NCBI GenBank assembly: GCA_018398585.1
Contig: JAGTTD010000009.1
Location: forward strand, 13,335,193-13,399,192
Direction of reading: 5' to 3'
DNA: 64,000 bases
DNA from: Simmondsia chinensis
Taxonomy: Eukaryota > Streptophyta > Magnoliopsida > Caryophyllales > Simmondsiaceae
Position 1 is the stretch's first letter; each line of letters starts with the position of its first letter. Made by a program: the position numbers and the translations under genes. Shown one piece after another: positions 21,688 to 33,049 of this stretch. Below the pieces are notes generated by a model, which saw only the letters and a list, made by a program, of their open reading frames with translations, did no database searches and had not been told where the DNA came from.

Positions 21688-23019
21688 TTGTTCTCTCTTA
21701 GTGCAGAACCAACTGATGCTCGGGTGATCTCTAACCCTTCTATTAGGCAGCTATTACATGACTTTAAAGATATATTTGACTTACCTACCACTTTACCTCC
21801 TAAAAGAACCCTTGACCATGCTATACCTCTCAAAGCTATTTCTAATCCAATCAATCTAAGACCATACAAATATCAATATTCTCAAAAAAATGAGATTGAA
21901 AGACAAGTGGAGGAGCTATTGAGAACCAGTTTTATCAAGCACAACTATAGTCCATTTTCCTCCCCAGTTATTCTTGTTAAAAAGAAAGATGGAACATCTC
22001 GGATGTGCATAGACTACAGGAAACTAAATTCCTTAACCATCCAAGATAAATTCCCAATTTCTATTATTGATGGCCTATTAAATGAACTTCATGGTGTAGT
22101 TTACTTCTCAAAACTTGACTTGAGACAGGGGTATTACCAAATACGAGTAATTGAATCAGACATATAGAAAACAAACTTTAGAACCCACCATGGCCATTAT
22201 GAGTTTGTGGTTATGTCATTTGGGTTATCAAACACTCATGCCACCTTTCGAGCTCTAATGAACTCAATCTTTAATCCTTTCCTCAGAAGATTTATCCTTG
22301 TATTCCTTTATGATATCTTAGTCTATATCTCAAACTTGAGGAATCATATTGAACACTTGAACCAAGTTTTCCATACCATGCACAAACACAAGTTATTTGC
22401 TAAACTATCCAAATGTTCTTTTGGCCAAACTCAAATAGAATATTTGGGACATGTAATCTCCTATGAAGGGGTAGCCACCGATGCATCTGAGGTTCAAGCT
22501 ATGAAACAATGGCCAATTCCCACTACAGTTAAACAACTGATAAGTTTTTTGGGACTAACAGGCTATTACAAGAAGTTCATCCAAGGTTATGGAGTCATTG
22601 CTAAGCCCTTGAATGATCTTCTCAAGAAGGATTACTTCTTGTGGACTTATACAGCACAAGAGGCTTTTGATAGCCTAAAATTGGCAATGTGTTCAACACT
22701 GGTATTGAGGATGCCTGATTTTAAAGAATCCTTTGAGATTGAGACTGATGCGTGTAGCCATGGAGTTGGTGCAATTATGTCCCAACAGCGGAGGCCAATT
22801 ACCTTCATAAACAATGCTCTTAACCCACATCACATGAACCTGTCAATATATGAAAAAGACCACTTAGCCATCCTCTTAGCAGTGCAAAAGTGGAGACAGT
22901 ACTTAGAGGGGCATCATTTTGTGATCAAAACAGATCACCAAAGCCTTAAATTTTTGTTGGAGCAAAAGATAACAACAAGAGTTTAGAGGAAAGGGTTGAT
23001 GAATATGTTAGGATTGGAC
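21688..23019 (+). pseudogene. Gypsy chromovirus reverse transcriptase and RNase H (first part)
   Basis: RT core with SPFSSPVILVKKKDGTSRMC, IDYRKLNSLTIQDKFPI, FSKLDLRQGYYQIRV, then a TAG at 22165, THHGHYEFVVMSFGLSNTHA and FILVFLYDILVY. The catalytic pair is changed: the first aspartate of xDD has become tyrosine (LYD), which would kill the enzyme. The RNase H part has FEIETDACSHGVGAIMSQQ, YEKDHLAILLAVQKWRQYL and FVIKTDHQSLKFLLEQK. It is cut at GLD by hAT-2 and continues at 26218 with YAIEYRKGKEN. Confidence 0.9.
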
Positions 23020-23516
23020 TAGAGGTGGCCACCAGGCCGGCTTGGCCCGGAAATAGGCCCGGCCAGGCCCTTGTATGGCCCGGTACCCCGGGCTCGGGCC
23101 CGCACGAGCCGGGCTCAGGCCTGGCCCGAGCCCGAGTGCCCAATGGCTCTAAGAGCCGTTGGAAAGAGCTGTTAAGCAGCTCTATTATTAAAAGAGCCAT
23201 TCAACGGCTCTTTTAATTAAAAAAAATTGTATATTTTTTTCTATAAATACTTAAACCTCCCCAACCCATTTCCTCACCAAATCTTCAATCCTCTCTTCTC
23301 TCTCTATACATTCATCATCTCCCATCTTCTCTAACCTTGCTAATTGCAAAATTATGCTCTAAAGTTCGAAGTTCGTAAAGTAGTTGGCTGAAGTTCGAAT
23401 TTCATTGTTCTCTCGTTTTGATAATTTTAGTATCGCAATTTTATTTGATTCGCATTTTTAGTTATTTAATTTGCATTACTACTTGTATTTTATAAATACT
23501 AATCACTTATACTAAT

Positions 23517-24047
23517 ATGGCACACAACTCTTCATCATCCTCTGGAGCCGGCCGTGCTAGTTCTAGCTCTTCTCGGCCACCCAAAATCCCTAAAAGGAGT
23601 AGAATTGTCTTACTTAATACTGAAGAACGAGCTTTTATACAACCAGACCCATCACCCCAATACACTGATGATAGCATAGATTATGACTTTTCACAACAAC
23701 AAGATTATCATGAGTCAGGTGGTGGTGGGGTCGGAGACTCACAAACTAATGAGGAACCCACGCCCACCACCGAAGCCCAGCCTGAAACTAGTACCGGTGC
23801 TAGTAGGCGTACAACTAGTGGGGCATGGAAGCACTTTACCCTTAATAAGACAACTAATAAAGCAACTTGTAAATTATGTGACCCAGCTAAAGATTTTAGT
23901 CATCAACCTGGCAGTGGGACGGGAACATTAAACAGACATATACTTAGGTGCCACCCCGAGCAATACCCAGAAAAGAGCCAACAACGTCTAGTACAGCAAG
24001 TGTCCGGTGCACTTGCCAATTTTAGGTTCTCTCATGAGAGCAATTGA
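23517..24047 (+). CDS. hAT-2 BED zinc-finger frame, 176 residues
   Basis: N-terminal transposase part. Serine-rich start, basic patch PKIPKRSRIV, acidic/glutamine stretch, then the BED finger near residues 105-145: AWKHFTLNKTTNKATCKLC, with HILRCH as the second metal pair. Role: DNA binding at the transposon ends. An extra T near 24018 relative to hAT-1 changes the last residues. In hAT-1 the parallel frame ends at TAG after ATERG, and the same GAAAGGGGCTAGC context is present here, so the break before the catalytic part predates both insertions. Confidence 0.6.
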   Translation: MAHNSSSSSGAGRASSSSSRPPKIPKRSRIVLLNTEERAFIQPDPSPQYTDDSIDYDFSQQQDYHESGGGGVGDSQTNEEPTPTTEAQPETSTGASRRTTSGAWKHFTLNKTTNKATCKLCDPAKDFSHQPGSGTGTLNRHILRCHPEQYPEKSQQRLVQQVSGALANFRFSHESN

Positions 24048-25352
24048 AAGGGGCTAGCTAAATATATAATTTTGAGTGAAAGGCCTCTTAATACCGGCGA
24101 AGACCCAAATTTCGTCAACTATCTCCAACGAAATGTGAACCCCGCCATTGTGAGGATTCCTCGGAACACCGTAAAGCGGGACGCTTTTACGTTGTACCAC
24201 GGGATGAAAGCTGGGGTCTTCACACATTTTGCGACGAACACGAGCATGTTCTTATTGACGTCGGACGTATGGACGTCAAAACCCGGCCAACCTAATATGT
24301 ACATAACGGCACACTGGACCGATGAATCCTTCATCATCCGAAAGAGGATAATTCATTTTGGACTTTTAGATTGCCCCCACAATGCCGTGGTAATTACGGG
24401 TGCGATTATGTCGGCAGTCCGCGACTGGGCCATAGAGGGACGTATCTCCAGTATTACGTTCGACAATGCTACCAATAACACTGCAGTCGTTACACATTTA
24501 ATTAGGCAAATGAGACCCGTGTTAGGTGAGAAGTGTTTCCATATTCGTTGCATTTGTCATATTTTGTATTTAATGGTAGTGGATGGTTTAGATCTTATAA
24601 AAGTATCCCTTACCACCTTAAGATCCGTAATAATATCTATTAAATTATCTGGCACTAGAAAAAGAAGATTTAGAAATTTATGTAGGTTGCATAACATAGA
24701 ATATAAACAATTCAAATTAGACTCCCAAACTAGGCGGTCGTCTACGGTAGAAATATTAGAGCGTATTCTACCATACAAAGACGTTCTGATGGAATTCACC
24801 CAGGAAAATCGTACAAAATGGAGCGATTACAACCTGGCCTATATAAATTGGGAGCCAATAGATCAAATTTGTAACTTTTTTAGCATTTTTAAAGAGGCAA
24901 CGACATTTTTTTCGGGTTGCTACTATCTGACCATGCCTCAAGCAATATCAAGATTGCTTGATATTGTCAATTGGATGGTGGGTAATGAATCTAACCGCAT
25001 TTTGTTCAAATCGATTAAGGTAATGAAAGAAAAGTTCGCCAAATATTATTCTGAACTACCTCTTACATACTGCTTGGCAACTATTTTAGACCCTCGTTGT
25101 AAACGCGAGGGTTTTAACTTGTTTTGCCAACATTTTTGCAAATATTTGCATCCTAGTCTTAATATTGACACTTTCATTGCCGATGTCGATAACGACTTGC
25201 ATCATTTATTTTCTCAATATTTCCGTCAATTAGCGTGCAATAATCCTAGTACTGCTGCAGTAGAATCTTCCACATCTAGTGGAAGTAGTTCATACATGTC
25301 ATATTCGTGGAAGCTGTTGGAGCAATTTACGCCCACAGTAGCCCCCACATAA
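24048..25352 (+). pseudogene. hAT-2 transposase catalytic region
   Basis: Ac-like hAT transposase. Reading from LAKYIILSERPLNTGE, it shows PAIVRIPRNTVKRDAF, then LLTSDVWTSKPG with the first catalytic aspartate, ITFDNATNNTAVV with the second, and CFHIRCICHILYLMV, the Cx2H block of the insertion domain. YLTMPQAISRLLDIVNWMV and YCLATILDPRCKREGF follow. The frame stops at 25350-25352 after TPTVAP; the dimerisation domain follows in the next piece. The long open frame suggests this copy is younger than hAT-1, but it has no in-frame link to the BED part. Confidence 0.88.
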
Positions 25353-25736
25353 TGTGACGAGCTAGATTATTATTTGCGGACACCGTTGGTCCATATTTTC
25401 GGGCCGCCGGCCAACCCGCATTTTGACCTTTCACAATGGTGGAACACAAACCAAGCCCAGTATCCCGTGCTTTCCATCATGGCACGTGATATACTAAGTT
25501 GTCCGATGTCTTCAGTAGCATCGGAGTGTGCTTTCAGTCTTAGTGGCAGGTTGCTTGGAACGAAGAGGGCGAAGCTATCGCCGTCAAGCTTGGAGATGTC
25601 CGTGTGTTTGAAGGATTGGCTGCTAGCAGAGGCTGGAGATCAACAGAGAATGAAGCTGGATTCATCGAGCGATGGAGAAGACGACCGCACAACTGATACG
25701 TCAAATCATGGCGTAGAAACCCCCCTAGGTGACTGA
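25353..25736 (+). pseudogene. hAT-2 C-terminal dimerisation domain
   Basis: The hAT C-terminal domain (Dimer_Tnp_hAT): FDLSQWWNTNQAQYPVLS, MARDILSCPMSSVASECAFS and SGRLLGTKRAKLSPSSLEM, ending CLKDWLLAEAGDQ and an acidic tail. It carries the conserved WW, YP and SSVASE/FS..GR positions. It is separated from the preceding frame by one stop codon and little else. Confidence 0.85.
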
Positions 25737-26217
25737 TATCAACACTTTTGTATGTCAATTATTTACTTTTAAATATTTACGTCAAAAGACTACCGCACTC
25801 CCCATATGTCAAACTTTGTATTTTTTGATAAACAAATTTGTACTTTTAAATATTAGGCCCCAACTGCATTGTATTTGTACTTGTATTTGTTACGTTATTT
25901 ATTTACCATTGTTTTTTTTTTTATAAGATATTTACCATTACTTATTGTATATTTTATTTTATTACATATATTTAGCATTATTTTTTTTGTCATGTATATT
26001 TATCATTATTAGTGCTTGAAAAAAAATGTATTTGTATCTCATATTATTTATCAATGAATTACAATAATTTTAGTACAAAACGACTTTGTACTATTTTAAT
26101 TTTTTTTATTTCTGTAAAAAAAGCGAGCCGAGGCCCGGCCCGGGCCGCTGGCACTGTAGCTGGCCCGGGCCTAGCCCTGGAGCCCCGGGCCTCCCGTTGG
26201 CCACCTCTAAATTGGAC

Positions 26218-27790
26218 TATGCAATCGAATACCGGAAAGGGAAGGAAAATTTGGCTACGAATGCTTTGTCTAGAAGACAGAAGAATGTAGCAGAGGGCTC
26301 TTGCTTGGCAATTACCACTATCATTTCTGCTTGGATGGAGGAAGTTTTCAAGTCTCATGTGCAAGATCCATTTGCTCAAGAGCAACTGACAGTCCTTAGC
26401 ATTCAAGATCCTACAATAAGAACAACAGTTAATGAAGTGCCCTTAGTTAATGGCATATTTAGAATAAAGGAAAGGTTTATATTGGGAAAGCTACTAAGTA
26501 GAGAAGGCAGATTTTGATGGCTTTCCATGCCTCAGCATTGAGAGGTCACTCAGGAATTGAAGGTTCATATCAAAGGCTGAAATAACACTTCACTTGGTAA
26601 GGCATGAAACGCGATGTGATTGAAATGGTGTAGAATTGTAAAGTTTGTCAACATACCAAAAGTGGACACACTCCTTATCCTGGATTGCTATAGCCCTTGC
26701 CATTCAAGATGGAGCTTGGCAGCAAATTAGTATGGACTTTATCGAAGGTTTGCCAAAATCAGAAGGGAAGGAGATTATTTGGGTGGTGATTGATTGTTTT
26801 ACAAAGTATGGGCATTTCATAGCTCTTAATCACCATATTTGTGCCGAGAGGCTTGCAAAGGTATTCTTGGACAATATTTATAAGCTCCATGGTCTTCCTC
26901 AAGCCATTCTATTTGATAGAGATCGGTTGTTTCCAAGCACCTTTTGGAAAGAATTGTTTAAACTTTTGGGTTCTTCTTTGACATTGAGCTTTGGATACCA
27001 TCCTCAAACCGATGGGAAAACTGAGCGATTGAATTAAAGTGCGGAGCAATACTTTAGGAGCATGACTTTCAACACTCTAAGGCAGTGGTGCAAGTGGCTT
27101 TCGTTTCCTGAATACTGGTACAACACTCACGCACACTCATCCTTGGGTACTACCCCTTTCAAGGCCTTATACAGCTATGATCCTCCATCTCTAATGTTAT
27201 CTGAGAGTAGTACTACTCATGTCGTTGAGGTTGAGGACATGATTCAGCAAAGGAAGCAGATAATTCAGCAATTAAAGGACAATTTGCAGCTCATATAAGC
27301 CAGATAGTAATTTGTTGCTAATAAGAAGAGGGTTAACGATCCTTTGAGGTTGGGAGCACGGTGTACTTGAAGTTGCAGCCTTATAGGAAATCCTCAGTTG
27401 CAATCCGCAAGAATGCTAAGCTCAATACAAGGTACTTTGGTCCTTACAAAGTTCTCCAAAAGATTGGGGCTGTGGCATACCGATTAGAGCTTCCACCAGA
27501 TGCAGCCATTCACCTGGTCTTCTGTGTTTCTCTTTTGAAAAGGCAAGTTGCTGTAGAGAAGACTTGCTCTAAATAGCCTCCAAGCACTTCATCAAATGGC
27601 ATTGCACTTGAAGAACCCACTGCTATACTAGGTTCCCGGGTCATTCAATAACATAGGAAGAAGCTTCATCAAGTATTGGTTCAATGGGCCAATTTGGAGC
27701 AATCTGATGTAAATGGGAGGAGCTTAAGTTCATCAAAAGTCAATTTCTTGAATTTGATTCTCGAGACAAGAATCCTTTCTTTAAGGGAGG
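26218..27790 (+). pseudogene. Gypsy chromovirus RNase H end, integrase and chromodomain
   Basis: After hAT-2 the frame resumes with YAIEYRKGKENLATNALSRR. The integrase zinc-finger area is damaged (CKVCQHTKSGHTPYPG-like near 26640). The catalytic core has WQQISMDFIEGLPKS (first D), ILFDRDRLFPSTFWKELF (second D) and YHPQTDGKTERLN (E), then a stop. The C-terminal part reads VYLKLQPYRKSSV and LNTRYFGPYKVLQKIG, and KLHQVLVQW within about 27600-27780 resembles a chromodomain, which targets integration to chromatin in chromoviruses. Several stops. Confidence 0.85.
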
Positions 27791-27795
27791 AGTAT

Positions 27796-28108
27796 TGTCA
27801 TGAATTGTCATGTATTACTTGTTAATATCTTTGTATTTCTCTTGTACGTCTCTTATAATTGATGTAATGCTGGTATACCGAGAGCAAGGGAGGGAAACGT
27901 AGTTAGTTAGTTAGAAGCTTGAGTTGAGATATTCTTTGGTTGTTGTCAAGATACAAAAAGGTTGATTGTTGTATGTAGTCTCATTCAATGAAATAGATTC
28001 CTCCTTACTTACCCCTAATTCTCTCTATTCTCTTCCTCTCTTCTTCTCTCAATCTTGATTCTCCATCTCTCACCTAGGTTTTGATTCAAGGAAACTTGAA
28101 ACATTACA
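27796..28108 (+). repeat. Gypsy chromovirus 3' LTR
   Basis: 313-bp copy of 19778-20098, ending AACATTACA, preceded by the purine tract and followed by TAGCC. Confidence 0.95.
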
Positions 28109-28287
28109 TAGCCCTTCTTTTGTCCTTTGTAGCTTTTGTTATTTTGTTATTGTTTGTATGGATGTCATTTTGACTCTTACTCCTCTTTGTAGGCTTTGGC
28201 CATGTCTTAAGGCATGCCTCTTGTAGCTTGTATACTTTCTTTCATCTATTTTGCTGACTTACCAGAAAAAAAAAAAATAAACGATGT

Positions 28288-28748
28288 AATCTTGATATTT
28301 AATGGGCAATGAACGAACACGGCTTGGCCTACCCAAATCTCGAGCCTCCCCTTCACTGTTCTAGACTGTAGGTTCTATTACAAGCCCGCTGCCTGCACCT
28401 TTCGGTGCTGCAGCCGGAGTGGGTGGTTCGACATCCACCAATTGCGATGGTGTGGCCGGTGGTTGTTTGGCCACTGGTGGCTATCTAACTTCCCAAGTTT
28501 CATCATCCCCAAAGCGAATTAAATCAAAATCATCACTGTCAATTTTATTTTGCCCAAGCCTTTGAAGGTATGAGAAATTATCATCATGAAAAACTACATC
28601 ACGTGAGACAAAACTTTTCTTGTTTTCTAAATCATAGACTTTATAGCCCTTCTTCCCGAGCGGATAGCCAACAAAGGCACAAAAATTTGCACTACTAATG
28701 AACTTGTCCTAACTACAATCTTGTTATGAATATATATAATGACCAAAA
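28288..28748 (-). pseudogene. Copia-2 integrase end and linker
   Basis: First (N-terminal) surviving piece of Copia-2, minus strand. From 28748 it reads HFGHYIYS, DKFISSANFCAFVGYPLGKK, GYKVYDLENKKSFVSRDVVF and HDDNFSYL, which is the Ty1-copia integrase C-terminal block. Then comes a proline/alanine-rich linker and RVRSLPIKYQDYIV just before LINE-B. Two stops are seen. The right end touches the Copia-D LTR, so the upstream integrase, protease and gag are lost. Confidence 0.88.
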
Positions 28749-29055
28749 TGTCAAGACCGTATTTCAAAAAAAAATTTCCCTAAATGACCAGAACGGGCGC
28801 AGCGAAAAACTAATTTACAATTCTTAATTTTAAATCTAATGCTCTGATCCAATTAAATTATTTAATTAGACCGAAATCTTACTCTAATAGACTCATAATA
28901 TAACAATCAAAACATCCAAAAAAAACAAGTATAAACATGGTACGTAGAATAAACAAAATAAAAGAAAGAACAAATTAAATATAAATTATTTAATTTGGAC
29001 ATACCTGAAGAGCATATACAAACTCTGAATTTGTAGATCTAAAATTGGAAGAAGG

Positions 29056-31245
29056 TGTTAAGAATAGTGTCCTAAAATTCAGATTTATTCTGTTAATATT
29101 ATTTTATTGAAGAATAAAATTAAAGTTTCAGTCATTTCCTTATTAAATTTGTGTAAGCGAGCATTTATACTGCATGTGATTTTCTTTTTGGAAACATCCA
29201 TGAGATGGATATAGTCATTAGACTATAATTTAGATGTTTGTTCTAAGTGGTTTATGAGATTAACCCACAGATAGACTTAGAATAAATGGTATAGATTGTT
29301 GTTTGAAAGACTCGTAGTTGAAGAAAAATTCGGACCACTTGTATGCAAAGATTATAACGTGACACTTTAGATGACTTGTCTTTGTCATGTGGATGGTTAT
29401 CCAAAAGTGTTATGTTGGTGTGTTCAATAAGATTGGCACATAAGTTGGAGCATGTGGATTACTTGTTTCTAGACTACTATCGGAGATGAGTGATTCATAT
29501 TATACTGTTTGAATAATGACTCTAAATCCTAAAAGTATTCTGGACTTGTGCATGGGGCATTACTTACTTTGGTGTACTATAAGTAAGGTCTAAACGCACG
29601 GCTGAATTCCCACGTATACTGGGTAGCAACGTGAAGTGTGATAAGGATTAGGTATTCAATAGGGAATCTACAGTCTCTTATGAGATACAGATGTCATCGT
29701 AGGTAATTCGCAAATATTTGAATAGTTCAGAATCTCTGGCCAAAGTATTTCAAGTGTTTGATATTTAAAATTTATATTGTGAATATATTCAAGTATAAAT
29801 GAATAATTCAGTGAATGGTGACTCGGTAACTAATGGAGAAGCTATGAGAAGAATAATGGTATTAGTTATACTTAATCTTCGTCATGGACATCTAGTGGAG
29901 GGGTTCTTGTTATCAATACAGTCTATTAGAAAAATATCAAATAAATTGTTTAAGCCCGTGCAGTGAGATTTATTTAGTGGAATTAAGTATCATTAAATGG
30001 TAATTAAATTATTTCAAGAGATGATTAATTAACCCATTTGGAGCTAGATTTAAATTGTTCCTGAGGTCTCTGCGCAAGCCTCTGTATTTGATGCTATCAA
30101 AAAAATATTAAAGAATTCATGAGATGCGTAAATTTAATTTTGCCAAATATTATTCATGAGATGAATATAAATTAAAAATTATAACATAAATTAATTTATA
30201 AAAAATTGAAATTCATAAGATGAATTTTTACATGTGGAAAGAAAAAAAAATGCAAAATTGCCCGCACAGAGGTCAATCCATGTGCTCACGGATCAACCAA
30301 CGTGTTGCACGCCGAGGAGCCGGGGCCATCCGCATGAGCATGGGTGGTCCACCACGTGGCACGCATTAAAAGTAAGGAAAAGGCGCGCGATTTGAACAAC
30401 ATTGAAACGTTACGTTTCACCTGTTTTAGTATATGATACGACACATTTTGTTTTAATAACTGCGATTCCCACATCGAAAAATTGGTTGTTTTTTGCTCCG
30501 GTATACTACTATAAATAGAGGTACTTATTCCAGAGGTTTGGCATTCAATTGAAACAAATTATTTTTGGGGTTTGGAAATTGTTTCACAGACCTAATTGGA
30601 GAGAAAACTTTCCGTTGAAAATTTTCTTTTCTCAGTTTCATATTTTTCGGAGCCCACCCTCCAAGGAACTCGAGGCCATTGCTTTGAACATCATGGGGTC
30701 TCGATTTTAAAGATTATTATTATTTTCTGGTTTTCTTTATGGAGCAAATCCAGGTATGTTTTCTTTCCTTCTTTTTTTAGATATCACTTTTCTATTTATT
30801 TATAGTATTCTTTATTATGCCTATTTAAGTATATGTATTGTTATGAATGTATTAGAGTAAAAGGCCTGTAGATCTAAATTAAAAATTTAGATAAGTAAAT
30901 TTAAATTATAAATTTAGATATGTAGATTTAAAATTATGAATTTTAAATTAATCCTAGGTTTAGAATTATGAAATTTAAACCCAGCATTGCGTAAACTTTA
31001 TAAAATTAGGAAGAATTTTTGAAATGCGTCCCAACAACCGCTTTTAGAGCAAAGGGATTTATAGAGATAACTCTATTCCCGGAAGCTTTCGCATGTGAGG
31101 TGTCACGAAGCGCGACTCTCCAACTGAGGGCTTAAGCAGAGAGAAGAGTCTCCTACTCTAAGTGCTCGAATAGGTACCTTTTGTTATAACTATAGTTGAG
31201 AACTGTGAACTCAACAGTCAACATCATAATTATTTTTTCTCAACA
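29056..31245 (+). repeat. Copia-3 5' LTR
   Basis: 2190 bp; full-length match to 35476-37624. It contains a TATA box and several short hairpins with an ATGAGAT core. The last 210 bases or so include ACCGCTTTTAGAGCA, which resembles a primer binding site inside the LTR. Confidence 0.93.
30510..30518 (+). promoter_or_regulatory. TATA box of the Copia-3 5' LTR
   Basis: TATAAATAG in the context ACTACTATAAATAGAGG, kept unchanged in the 3' LTR at 36890-36898. The start of transcription would be about 30 bases on, which places the R region in the last 700 bases of the LTR. Confidence 0.75.
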
Positions 31246-31626
31246 ATTAGTGTCCGAGCCAGTCTCTGAGTACATTTATAATATACATGAATAGGTATCG
31301 TAAGATCAAAATAAATAGATGTATGATTTAATAGAGATTTTATTAAGAAGAAAAGTTAATTTGATTTGACAGTTTGATTTAAATTGTTTATATCAATACT
31401 GAATAAATAGTTAATTCAGATGATTATTTAAATAGCGATTTTCAATTGTTTAAATCGTCTATGAATTAATGGTTAATTAGATCTTTTAATGTAAGGACTT
31501 AAATTGTTTAAATCGTTAATGAATTATTTGTTAATTTGGATTTGTCAATTCATGAAATTACATTCATATTATACGCATGATAAGATCGTGCATATTTCAT
31601 CATGATTTTTAAAATCAGATAAAACT

Positions 31627-32412
31627 GATCTAATGATATTAGATTCAATTCATTTTTTATAAAATTGGATAAAGTTGATCTAATGAGATTAGATTTAATT
31701 ATTTTTTAATTAAAAAAATTATTTACTGTTTTACACAATAATTATCAATTAATTTTTTTATTAATTAATTTCTTTTTAGAATGAGATTGTAAATTAGATT
31801 ATGAGATAATCTAAGTTATAAATCAGTGTTATTTTAAATAAAATTTATTTTAAATTATTTTAGAATAAGATTCTAAAATAAACTATGAGATAGTCTAAGT
31901 CAATATTATTTTAAAAATAAAAATTAATTAAATTAAGTAATTTAATTTTGGAATAAAAATCTAAAATAGACTATGACATAGTCTAAGCTTATTTAATTTT
32001 TTGAATGAGATTCTAAAAATAGACTATGAGATAGTCTAAGCTCTAAATTGCCACTAATTTTAAATAAAATCAATTTTATTAATCAATTTATTTTTAGAAT
32101 TAGATTCTAAAAATAGATTATGAGATAATCTAAATTTTGGTATTGTTTTGAATAAAAAAATTATATTAATTTATTATTAGTTTATTTAATTTTGGAATGA
32201 AATTCTAAAGAATAGGTTATTATATAATCTATGGTATCATTTTCTAAAAGTAAAATTAATTAATTAATTTTATGGAATAAATTTAGAATGAGATTCTAAA
32301 GTAAGTTTATGATATAATCGATGTTGTAAAACGATAATATTTTGAATAATTAAATTAATTAATTTTGGTTATTTTTAAAATGAGATTCTAAAGGGGTTAT
32401 GAGATAATCCAG
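31627..32412 (+). repeat. Tandem hairpin array in the Copia-3 leader
   Basis: Ten imperfect palindromes, later ones spaced roughly 50-100 bases in AT-rich DNA: 31628-31644, 31678-31694, 31794-31814, 31882-31894, 31968-31985, 32020-32038, 32114-32132, 32212-32229, 32305-32319 and 32395-32410. Most read stem-GAG-stem, for example AGACTAT GAG ATAGTCT and AGATTAT GAG ATAATCT. A second small hairpin, AGAAT GAG ATTCT, precedes most of the later ones (such as 31862-31874, 32003-32013, 32285-32297). Stem changes between units are matched on both arms or give G-U pairs. It lies between the 5' LTR and gag, so RNA packaging, dimerisation or translation control are possible roles, by inference. Confidence 0.85.
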
Positions 32413-33049
32413 GTTGAAAATACAAGTTAATTAAAAATCACTAGTTTTACGAATCAAGTGGGAGCGAGGTTTCAATTGTTGTAACCTCACGGTCTCCACT
32501 ACCGATATGGCAGTATAGTCCAACGATAGACCTCCCTGGGGAGGATGTCGGTTTGCTAATTAAAGGGTTAGACTTCTTTTGAGATGCACCAAATTGCAAA
32601 GAAGCGATGCGACCATGCTGTCGTGTAGTATTACGTGTATTTGTATGGAGGTTTAGATAATGGTTTAGACTTGACTAGCGTGATGCATTAGTCTTCCTAA
32701 GGAGCTCTATTGTATTATGTTGGAGACTAAGGTAAAATGGTAAGTTAATCATGTTTAGTAAGAGTTACAAGAAAACATGTTAATTGAGAATAGTTCTCAC
32801 TAGAACTAGCTTTGTGCGACCCCGCTGCCAGGGAGTGAGTGGTGTGTTTGGGTCATTATTGTATGCATGATAGTACTGCTTGGTGGATATCTGACTTATT
32901 GTGTATGCTAAATTAAATGAATAGATATCACTGCATTATACATGACTCTTGTTATATAGTTACACGAATGTTTGCATTTGCAATATTTTGAAATGGATAC
33001 GACTAGTGAACGTCACTTGATTACTAATGCATAATAAACTCATTGAACT

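Larger units (their letters stand above)
23020..26209 (+). mobile_element. hAT-2, hAT-superfamily DNA transposon
   Basis: 3190 bp, flanked by GATTGGAC (23012-23019) and AATTGGAC (26210-26217), an 8-bp TSD with one mismatch. Ends start TAGAGGTGGCCA on both sides. Removing it restores the RNase H frame of the Gypsy element (GLD joined to YAIEYRKGKEN). Same family as hAT-1, with GC-rich subterminal motifs, a BED frame and a transposase in two further frames. The transposase is more nearly complete than in hAT-1 but still shifted. Confidence 0.95.
19778..28108 (+). mobile_element. Ty3-gypsy chromovirus, complete with both LTRs
   Basis: LTRs of 321 and 313 bp (19778-20098, 27796-28108), both TGTCAT...CATTACA, flanked by TAGCT (19773-19777) and TAGCC (28109-28113), a 5-bp TSD with one mismatch. 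A purine tract AAGGGAGGAGTAT precedes the 3' LTR. Coding order gag, protease, RT, RNase H, integrase, chromodomain identifies a chromovirus; the short LTRs and length of about 5.1 kb without the hAT insert suggest the Reina clade. It is inserted in the 3' UTR of LINE-B and holds hAT-2 in its RNase H region. Confidence 0.93.
12097..28277 (+). mobile_element. LINE-B, full-length L1 element with nested insertions
   Basis: An L1 LINE with 5' UTR, ORF1, ORF2, 3' UTR and poly-A tail (28266-28277). A TSD of ATAAGCAATGT (12086-12096) and ATAAACGATGT (28277-28287) has two mismatches; both flanks are Copia-2, which supports the boundary. Inside lie a TRIM (12820-13443), a SINE chimera (13922-14757) and a Gypsy element (19778-28108). 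Without them it is about 6.4 kb, normal for plant L1. The 3' UTR piece 28114-28265 matches the ends of LINE-A and LINE-C. Confidence 0.85.
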
